DNA of 11,044 nucleotides from Gemmatimonadota bacterium (GTDB taxonomy: Bacteria > Gemmatimonadota > Gemmatimonadetes > Longimicrobiales > RSA9), in NCBI GenBank assembly GCA_019689775.1, contig JADGGV010000086.1, positions 1 through 11,044 on the forward strand, written 5' to 3'. Position 1 is the stretch's first letter; each line of letters opens with the position of its first letter. Under the pieces are notes generated by a model. The model made no database searches, had not been told where the DNA came from, and saw only the letters and a program-made list of their open reading frames with translations. The position numbers and the translations under genes are program-made. This document shows, piece by piece, positions 6,182 through 11,044 of the stretch.

Positions 6182-8518
6182 CTACATCCGGAAGAGATAG
6201 CTGATCTTGAAGAAAAACCCGTCGCTCTCACGGCGCAAGTCGCGCAGCGTGAACGCGTCGGAGGCCAGGCTGCTGCCGTAGCCGGCGAACAGCACGGTCC
6301 CGGGGTTCGGCTGGTAGGAGAACAGCCAATCGGCGCGGAAGTCGTTGCGCCGCATCTCCACGCTGCGTCGCAGCACGCCGTCGTCGCCGGCGACGAGGAT
6401 CGGGCGGCCGTCCGCGTCGCGCAGCGCGTCGCGCCACTCGGAGTCGTACTGGCCGACGAAGCGCAGGAAGATCGGGCGCGCGAGCTGGTACTCGACCTTG
6501 AGGCGCGGGATCGAGTGGAGGTGCGCCACGGAGTGGTCGTCGACACGAACGTAGCGCTGGTGCAGGTAGCGGGCGTTGACGCGCACGCGCTCCGTCGGGC
6601 GCCAGTCGACGCTCACGTCGGCCAGGCCGATGTAGGCCGGCGCCCACTCGTCGAAGTTGACGTCGCGCGAGCCGGTCACGGACACGCTCCCGGCGAAGCG
6701 CTGGAACTGCGGCGTGTTCAGCGAGAGCTGCACGCTGGCGCCGGGGATGCGCTCGCGGCCGCCAAAGGCGACGGTGTCGGCCGCGCCGCCCGCGCCGACC
6801 AGCGCGGCGTAGCCGTCATAGAGCCCGGTCGGGAGGCGCGACGAGCCGATCGACACCTGCGCGCCGGCGTGCCAGCCGCCGCGCAGCGAGAAGTTGTTGT
6901 TCGCGCTGAAGCTCATGTCGTCCGGCACGCGGCCGGCCGTGAAGCGGTCGTACTCCCAGCGCCCGTCCAGGCTCAGGTACACGGTGTAGTTCTCGAGCAA
7001 CCCGCCCTGTGGCCCGAACGCCGTGAAGCGGTTCAACACCTTCGCCTGCGCGACGCCGGTGCGGTCCAGGAACCCGCTCTGCGCCTCGAAGTCGCGGTGC
7101 GTGCCCGAGACCGTGTAGTGGAAGCCGAAATGCCGGCCGGTACGGTCCAGCGTCGCCTGCCAGGCCGGCGCGGCGCGCGTGGACTCGCCGTCGCCCGTGA
7201 AGCTGACCGCGCTCTGGAACTCCGCGTAGTAGAGCTGCTTGAAGATGATGCGCGTGTCCGCGCCGGCGACGCGGTTGAAGCTCGAGCCCTCGGTCCGGTC
7301 CGTGTACACCAGCCCCGCCGTCGACTGCGCGCCGACGTCGCGGCGCACGCGCAGCAGGTTGAAGACCGGATGGTGCAGCCGGCCGTCGGCCTCCGTGACC
7401 TCGTCGACCGCCGACAGGAAGCCGACGTCCGTCCGCCCGCCGAGCTTCCCCGTCACCTTCCCCGCGGCGACGGGGTTCAGGATGCGCCGCGTGTAGATCA
7501 ACTGCCCGGGCGTCTGGAACTGCTCGATCCCGTCCAGGAAGAACGGCCGCTTCTCCGCGAAGAACAGCGCCTGCCGCGGGTCCGTCACGAGCTGCCCCGC
7601 GTCCGCCTCCACCTGCGAGAAGTCGGGGTTCACCGTGCCGTTCAGCGTCAGGTTGGACGTGATCCCCCAGCGCACGTTCCCGCCCAGCTCCGGCGTCGCG
7701 TCGTAGCTCCAGCCGGGCTCCGGCTCCGCCGGCGCGCCCGCCACCTTCGTCGTCGCCACCGGGTTCAGGTCCAGCACCAGCCCGCGGTGCAGCCCGCGCA
7801 GCCCGTCCAGCGTCCCGCTCTGCGCGATGAACGACGCGGCGCCCTTGCGCGCCGGCGTCCACGTCTGCTGGTGCCCCGAGTGCTGCACCTTGCGCAGCAC
7901 CTGGATCCCCCACGACTGCACCGGCACCGACTGGTAGCGCAGACTCTTGAACGGGATGCGCAGCTCGACCTCGTAGCCGTCCTCCGTCAGGCGGCCCTTC
8001 GACTCGTACAGGAAGTCCGGCGACAGGTCGAGACCGCTGAAGTCGTTGCTACGCCCCGCGTTCCCGCCACCCTCGCTGCGGATCCCGTCCGACTGCACGC
8101 CGAACGCGTTCACGCCGAAGACGAGCGCGCGCCGACCGTCGTGGAACGTGTCCAGCAGGATCTGGATGTAGTCGTCGCCGTCGATCTTGTCGCGGTCCGC
8201 CAGCGTGGCGCGCGGCGCGCCGTGTGGCTCGTGCGCGCGGATGCCGAAGTAGATTGCGTTCGGCGAGTACCAGACCAACACCTCCGTCGAGTCCTCCGCC
8301 GGCATCCCGTCGACCGGCTCGTACTCCGAGAACCCGGTCAGCAGCGCCGCGCGCCCCCACACCGGCTCGTCCAGGCGCCCGTCCAGCTCGATCTCCCCGT
8401 CCTCGATCCGGGGCGTGCGCACCACGACCTCGTTCTCCCGCCCGCGGTAGACCTCCGACGGCGGCCGGGCGGGCGGGGCGGTCACGAGCTGGAACGCGGC
8501 GAGGAGCGAGAAGAACAT
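6182..8518 (-). CDS. CBM9-like/DUF5916 outer-membrane protein
   Basis: The 778-residue protein has two parts. The N-terminal part (about 30-245) is a family-9 carbohydrate-binding-like beta sandwich, seen in IELDGRLDEPVWGRA (43-57), DDYIQILLDTFHDGR (115-129) and YEVELRIPFKSLR (182-194). The C-terminal part is a DUF5916 beta barrel, with the family hallmarks NPDFSQVEADAGQ (297-309) and FFAEKRPFFLDGIEQF (319-334), many alternating strands, and the ending FFFKISYLFRM, close to an outer-membrane C-terminal signature. The family is usually 700-850 residues long, so this copy is full length. Its function is not established; binding of a carbohydrate or related ligand at the cell surface is an inference from the CBM9 fold. 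ATG 8518 is the only in-frame ATG before an upstream stop (8543-8545, read in reverse). The leader MFFSLLAAFQLVTA is short and lacks basic residues, so export is less certain at the very start. It is probably first gene of an operon with the receptor. Confidence 0.9.
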   Translation of the reverse strand: MFFSLLAAFQLVTAPPARPPSEVYRGRENEVVVRTPRIEDGEIELDGRLDEPVWGRAALLTGFSEYEPVDGMPAEDSTEVLVWYSPNAIYFGIRAHEPHGAPRATLADRDKIDGDDYIQILLDTFHDGRRALVFGVNAFGVQSDGIRSEGGGNAGRSNDFSGLDLSPDFLYESKGRLTEDGYEVELRIPFKSLRYQSVPVQSWGIQVLRKVQHSGHQQTWTPARKGAASFIAQSGTLDGLRGLHRGLVLDLNPVATTKVAGAPAEPEPGWSYDATPELGGNVRWGITSNLTLNGTVNPDFSQVEADAGQLVTDPRQALFFAEKRPFFLDGIEQFQTPGQLIYTRRILNPVAAGKVTGKLGGRTDVGFLSAVDEVTEADGRLHHPVFNLLRVRRDVGAQSTAGLVYTDRTEGSSFNRVAGADTRIIFKQLYYAEFQSAVSFTGDGESTRAAPAWQATLDRTGRHFGFHYTVSGTHRDFEAQSGFLDRTGVAQAKVLNRFTAFGPQGGLLENYTVYLSLDGRWEYDRFTAGRVPDDMSFSANNNFSLRGGWHAGAQVSIGSSRLPTGLYDGYAALVGAGGAADTVAFGGRERIPGASVQLSLNTPQFQRFAGSVSVTGSRDVNFDEWAPAYIGLADVSVDWRPTERVRVNARYLHQRYVRVDDHSVAHLHSIPRLKVEYQLARPIFLRFVGQYDSEWRDALRDADGRPILVAGDDGVLRRSVEMRRNDFRADWLFSYQPNPGTVLFAGYGSSLASDAFTLRDLRRESDGFFFKISYLFRM

Positions 8519-8877
8519 CTGCCGAATCTGCCGAGCGAGCGGTTACGGATGCTTGGGAGCCGGGAAGTTTAGCGGGGCGGGGGCGGGCTGGACAGATCTC
8601 GGCGCGCACCCTGTGCCGGAGCCACGCCCACGCCGACATGGCGTCGCCCACCCACGGCGACGAGGATCGATAAGCGCGCGCACCCGGGAGCACCGCCGGG
8701 CCGGGGCGCCGACGATGCGGGCCCGTGCGCGGCGGAGCGCCTCCGAGCCTCTCAGCCTTCCCGCCTCCGGACCGTGCGCCTTCGAGGGCACGTGCCTCGT
8801 GGCTCATGCCTCGCAGCGCCTGCCCGCTGCGTCTCGCGTCCGGCGCCTTTCACCTCGAGCCTGATGGGAACCCGCCG
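8519..8877. other. Divergent intergenic region
   Basis: This 359-base gap separates the minus-strand DUF5916 gene from the plus-strand four-helix-bundle gene. It must hold the promoter of the former and perhaps of the latter. On the minus strand, TAAACT (8566-8571) could be a -10 box 47 bases from the DUF5916 start, but no good -35 box accompanies it. The right half is rich in GCCTC (five copies in 8739-8812) and contains the left arm of the inverted repeat described separately. Arginine-rich open frames through the gap on both strands show no family features. Confidence 0.45.
8739..8757 (+). repeat. Left arm of an imperfect inverted repeat around the four-helix-bundle gene
   Basis: GCCTCCGAGCCTCTCAGCC matches the reverse complement of 9337-9355 at 17 of 19 bases. 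A further CTCCGGAC at 8765-8772 has an exact inverted partner at 9330-9337, with a different spacing on each side. The arm ends about 120 bases before the gene start. Confidence 0.55.
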
Positions 8878-9342
8878 ATGCCTTCACCCGCCTTCGACCA
8901 CGACCGGATGGGAGTCTATGGCGCCGCCCGGCAACTGAACGTCGCCTGCGCCGCGATCCTAGCCTCGCTGCCCTCCGGCCGAAGCGACCTCGCGGATCAG
9001 CTCCGACGCGCCGCCGCGTCGGTCTCGCTCAACATCGCCGAGGGCGCCGGTGAGTTCGCCGCGCGGGAAAAGGCTCGGTTCTATCGCATGGCTCGCCGGT
9101 CGGCGACGGAAACGGCCGGGATCCTGGACAACCTCGTGGATGTCGGACTCGTCGCCGAGGAGGAGGTGGCGAAGGCGCGGGACCTCGCGGCGCGCGTCGT
9201 CGCCAACCTAGTGCTACTCGCGAAAGCGATGGAGCGGATGGAGCGTGACTCGACACGTGAACGGCCGCGGGCGGGTGATGCCGAGGCACAGAGGCAGGGG
9301 CAGGAGGCGCGAAGGCCTCGGGGGCGGGAGTCCGGAGGGTGA
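8878..9342 (+). CDS. Four-helix-bundle protein (23S rRNA intervening-sequence protein / S23 family)
   Basis: This 154-residue protein matches the small family first seen as products of 23S rRNA intervening sequences, whose relatives include the Avd accessory protein of diversity-generating retroelements. Four amphipathic helices are visible: FDHDRMGVYGAARQLNVACA, then DLADQLRRAAASVSLNIAEG (the family core, roughly residues 36-55), EKARFYRMARRSATETAGIL, and EEVAKARDLAARVVANLVLL. The conserved N-I-A-E-G-A-G-E motif followed by F-Y-R-M-A places it in a well-populated free-standing subgroup. ATG 8878 was chosen because the family starts a few residues before F-x-x-x-x-x-x-V-Y; its upstream GGGAA is a weak binding site. 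The bundle ends near MERMERD. The last 30 or so residues (RERPRAGDAEAQRQGQEARR and onward) are low-complexity and encoded by GAGGC-rich DNA running into the tandem repeat, so they are probably repeat-derived. Its role outside rRNA is unknown. No reverse transcriptase or rRNA gene is nearby. Confidence 0.88.
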   Translation: MPSPAFDHDRMGVYGAARQLNVACAAILASLPSGRSDLADQLRRAAASVSLNIAEGAGEFAAREKARFYRMARRSATETAGILDNLVDVGLVAEEEVAKARDLAARVVANLVLLAKAMERMERDSTRERPRAGDAEAQRQGQEARRPRGRESGG

Positions 9343-9355
9343 CAGGCTCGGAGGC
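9337..9355 (+). repeat. Right arm of the inverted repeat around the four-helix-bundle gene
   Basis: GGGTGACAGGCTCGGAGGC is the inverted partner of 8739-8757 (17 of 19). It overlaps the stop codon of the four-helix-bundle gene (9340-9342) and runs into the first octamer of the tandem array. Confidence 0.55.
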
Positions 9356-9387
9356 TCGGAGGCTCGGAGGCTCGGAGGCTCGGAGGC
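9345..9387 (+). repeat. Tandem octamer array, GGCTCGGA x 5 plus GGC
   Basis: Five exact head-to-tail copies of the 8-base unit start at 9345, 9353, 9361, 9369 and 9377, followed by a partial GGC. A degenerate forerunner with GAGGC at 9283, 9291 and 9304 lies inside the end of the preceding gene. Copy number in such an array is likely to vary by slippage. On the opposite strand it reads as a Ser-Glu-Pro-Pro-Ser-Leu-Arg-Ala repeat, which is not taken as a protein. Confidence 0.9.
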
Positions 9388-9451
9388 GCAATCCCATCGG
9401 CGCGGGGGGGAGACGGGTGGGATCCGCGAGGAATGCGGGGACGCACTGCCG

Positions 9452-9481
9452 TTGCCGCCCCGCCACCTCCCCGGCTACTCT
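9452..9481 (+). promoter_or_regulatory. Possible promoter before the DsrE-like gene
   Basis: TTGCCG (9452-9457) and TACTCT (9476-9481) are 18 bases apart and agree with the sigma-70 consensus at 4 of 6 and 3 of 6 bases. They lie about 65 bases before the start. In sequence this GC-rich such matches are weak evidence. Confidence 0.2.
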
Positions 9482-9546
9482 GTCCGCCACGCCCGCGGCC
9501 CCCGTCGGTTGCGGCGGAAACCCGGATCCATCGCCTGGAGCTTCCG

Positions 9547-10218
9547 ATGAGCCACGACCGTCGTGACTTCCTCGCGCGCGTCGCCACGGGCGCCGTGGCG
9601 GGTGTGCTGCCGTTCACGCCGGACGTGCTGCGCGGGCTGGAGGCCGAACGGCCGGGCGGTCCCTCGGAGTGGGACCTGAGCTGGGTGGATCGCATCAAGG
9701 GGAAGTACCGCGCGGTCTTCGACGTACCCGAGATCGAGGGCGGCCATGGCGTCTGGCGCGCGTCGATGTGGGGGAAGCAGTGCCAGGGGGTGCTCGGCGC
9801 GCAGCCCGACGACGTCTCGGCCGTCATCGTGCTGCGCCACAAGGCGATCGTGCTGGCCATGCAGCAGGCGTTCTGGGACCGCTACGAGCTCGGCAAGAGG
9901 AACGGGATGCGGGATCCGGACACGCGGAAGCCGACGAACCGGAACCCGGTGCTCTCGGCGGCGGGGGGCGGGACGCCGGCGAAGCGCGACGACGCCGCGC
10001 TCGACCGGTTCATCGCCCGCGGCGGCATCGTGCTCGGCTGCGACCTCGCGTTCGGCAACATGGTCGACCTGGTCGCGAAGAAGAAGCACGTGCCCCCGGA
10101 CGAGGCGCGGAAGCAGGCGCTCGCCGCGCTCGTGCCGGGCGTGATCCTGCAGCCGTCCGGCGTCTTCGCCGCGCTGCACGCGCAGGACGCCGGTTGCCGC
10201 TACCTGCGGGCGAGCTGA
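9547..10218 (+). CDS. Tat-exported DsrE/DsrF-like protein
   Basis: The 223-residue protein starts with a twin-arginine signal (HDRRDFLARVATGAVAGVLP, residues 3-22), so it is expected to fold in the cytoplasm and be exported to the periplasm. The rest resembles DsrE/DsrF-like proteins linked to sulfur-relay chemistry: YRAVFDV (54-60), a strand-helix DDVSAVIVLRHKAIVLAMQQ (88-107), ARGGIVLGCDLAFG (157-170), and LVPGVILQPSGVFAALHAQ (195-213) ending AGCRYLRAS. Cysteines stand at 79, 165 and 217. Cys165 sits at the end of the strand where sulfur-relay members place a reactive cysteine, but whether it is active is unknown. ATG 9547 was chosen because GGAG lies 6 bases upstream and the Tat motif starts directly after it; the open frame reaches back to 9433 with proline/arginine-rich junk. 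Exported homologues are often annotated only as hypothetical Tat-signal proteins. The sulfur role is inferred from the fold family. Confidence 0.75.
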   Translation: MSHDRRDFLARVATGAVAGVLPFTPDVLRGLEAERPGGPSEWDLSWVDRIKGKYRAVFDVPEIEGGHGVWRASMWGKQCQGVLGAQPDDVSAVIVLRHKAIVLAMQQAFWDRYELGKRNGMRDPDTRKPTNRNPVLSAAGGGTPAKRDDAALDRFIARGGIVLGCDLAFGNMVDLVAKKKHVPPDEARKQALAALVPGVILQPSGVFAALHAQDAGCRYLRAS

Positions 10219-10336
10219 CCGTCGATCGCGAGGCCGCGCCGCCCCGCGCCTCCCGCGGTCGGGGAACCCAAGCACCTCGGCGTCCAAAACACCCGCCGTC
10301 GACTCACCCGCCGACGCCACCCGAGTCAATCGACCC

Positions 10337-10365
10337 ATGCCACCGCGCGTCGCGCCCGCTATCCT
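10337..10365 (+). promoter_or_regulatory. Possible promoter before the five-helix membrane protein gene
   Basis: ATGCCA (10337-10342) and TATCCT (10360-10365), 17 bases apart, each match the sigma-70 consensus at 4 of 6 bases. Transcription would begin near 10372, a few bases before a 12-codon reading frame (ATG 10376 to TGA 10412-10414) whose stop overlaps the ATG of the membrane protein gene as ATGA. Confidence 0.25.
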
Positions 10366-10410
10366 CGCTGGCGAAATGTACGACGCCCTACGGCCCTCGG
10401 TGAACGAACC

Positions 10411-10992
10411 ATGATCGGATACCACATCGCGCTGTACATCCATCTCCTGGCGCTGGTGGCGGCGTCCGCCACCGCCGCGGTGGTGCACCTGGCGGACGTC
10501 CGGCGCCGCAGCGCCGTGACCGTGGTCGAGGCGCGGCAATGGCACCGGCTGCTGGGCTCGACCGCGCGGTTCTTCCCGATCGCCACGCTGACGCTGATCG
10601 CGACCGGCGCGTACATGGTGAGCACCCGGAGCCCCTGGAGCTGGCACACCGGCTGGGTCGAGGCCGGGCTCGCCGGCGCCGTCTACCTCCTGCTCAGTGG
10701 CCCCGTCCTCGGCGCGCGCGGCGCGCGGGCCGGCCGCGCGCTGGCGCGGTTGGGCGCGGACGACGTGGAGCGGGCGCGCGCGGCGCTGAACGACCCCGTC
10801 GCCTCGGCGCTCTCGTGGATGAACACGGGCGTGGCGCTGGGTGTCGTGTTCGCCATGGCCGTGAAGCCGTCGCTCGCCGCGTCGCTCGCCGCGGTCGGGG
10901 TGGGCGCCGTCGTCGGCCTGGCGGCGAACCGCGCCGTCCTCGCGCGCCGGGCGGCGCCGGCGCCGGCCGCGTCGGTCGAGCTGGCGGCCTGA
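10411..10992 (+). CDS. Five-helix inner-membrane protein, DUF2269/CopD-like, function unknown
   Basis: The 193-residue protein is mostly hydrophobic, with membrane helices at about residues 5-27, 52-70, 84-101, 132-151 and 155-173, joined by short arginine-rich loops. Histidines lie in or near the helices at 5, 11 and 26, with others at 45 and 79. The start YHIALYIHLLALVAAS and the FAMAVKP motif after helix 4 resemble small DUF2269-type or CopD-like membrane proteins, some of which are thought to bind heme or copper. This is a family impression, not a proven match. ATG 10411 has a weak GGTGA 7 bases upstream. It could instead be coupled to translation of the 12-codon frame ending in its start codon. 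The alanine/proline-rich tail after residue 176 is probably disordered. It follows the DsrE-like gene on the same strand after 192 bp and may have its own promoter. Confidence 0.65.
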   Translation: MIGYHIALYIHLLALVAASATAAVVHLADVRRRSAVTVVEARQWHRLLGSTARFFPIATLTLIATGAYMVSTRSPWSWHTGWVEAGLAGAVYLLLSGPVLGARGARAGRALARLGADDVERARAALNDPVASALSWMNTGVALGVVFAMAVKPSLAASLAAVGVGAVVGLAANRAVLARRAAPAPAASVELAA

Positions 10993-11044
10993 GCCGGCCA
11001 GCGCGACGGGAGCCGCCACCCGGACCGCGGCCCGCACGGGGGTG
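10993..11044. other. Right edge, nothing recognised
   Basis: The last 52 bases hold no start codon with a supported frame and no clear hairpin. Confidence 0.4.

Noticed and set aside
4709..8572. Plus-strand open frame of 1287 codons
   Set aside because: It lies antisense to both the DUF5916 gene and the TonB-dependent receptor and crosses their boundary. Its Arg/Ala/Glu/Val-rich translation has no domain, as expected when G/C-ending codons remove stops on the other strand.
8739..9387. Diversity-generating retroelement, because the protein family includes Avd
   Set aside because: No reverse transcriptase, template repeat or variable repeat is seen, and the protein motif fits the free-standing S23-type subgroup.
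9345..9387. CRISPR array
   Set aside because: The unit is 8 bases, repeated head to tail without spacers, and no cas gene is present.
9081..9860. Minus-strand frame with Ser-Glu-Pro-Pro-Ser-Leu-Arg-Ala repeats
   Set aside because: The repeats are only the translation of the GGCTCGGA tandem DNA array read backward. The rest overlaps supported genes.
9475..11037. Minus-strand open frame of 520 codons
   Set aside because: It is antisense to the DsrE-like and membrane protein genes, both of which have recognisable features and starts. Composition is that of a shadow frame.

Overview
The window is high-GC bacterial chromosomal DNA, with third codon positions almost all G or C in the larger genes. 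The gene families fit a soil-type Gram-negative phylum, most likely Gemmatimonadota; Acidobacteriota or Myxococcota are less likely alternatives. The pointers are a GWxTD-family protein with an N-terminal carboxypeptidase-regulatory-like domain, a CBM9/DUF5916 outer-membrane protein beside a TonB-dependent receptor, a free-standing four-helix-bundle (23S intervening-sequence protein) gene, and a Tat-exported DsrE-like protein. This assignment rests on family memory, not a search. No rRNA, tRNA, CRISPR array, transposase or integrase was recognised.

Layout. (1) Positions 1-1000 look like worn or foreign DNA of lower third-position GC: the end of an unidentified gene (3-122), about 330 bp without a convincing gene, and a 170-residue HlyD-type membrane fusion protein (450-962) that has lost its coiled-coil hairpin. 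(2) 1066-3583 is one secreted GWxTD-family gene read in three frames. It is broken by a shift at an ACACAC tract near 1417 and another at a G7 tract at 3208-3214; each break restores a sensible protein if one base is added, or two removed, there. (3) On the minus strand, 8518 down to 3833, lie a CBM9/DUF5916 outer-membrane protein and a TonB-dependent receptor. They are separated by 81 bp and are probably co-transcribed as an outer-membrane uptake pair of unknown substrate. (4) 8878-9342 is a four-helix-bundle protein gene, bracketed by an imperfect inverted repeat (17 of 19 bases) and followed by five tandem copies of the octamer GGCTCGGA. (5) 9547-10218 is a Tat-exported DsrE/DsrF-like protein, and 10411-10992 a five-helix inner-membrane protein, both on the plus strand.

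How the parts may work together. The minus-strand pair probably acts in the outer membrane, with the receptor importing a ligand by TonB energy and the DUF5916 protein binding or passing a carbohydrate-like or related ligand. The DsrE-like and membrane proteins may form a small envelope redox or sulfur-related unit, but only adjacency supports this. The part most worth a second look is the four-helix-bundle gene with its inverted and tandem repeats. It resembles the gene-plus-terminal-inverted-repeat layout of 23S rRNA intervening sequences, but sits outside any rRNA gene.
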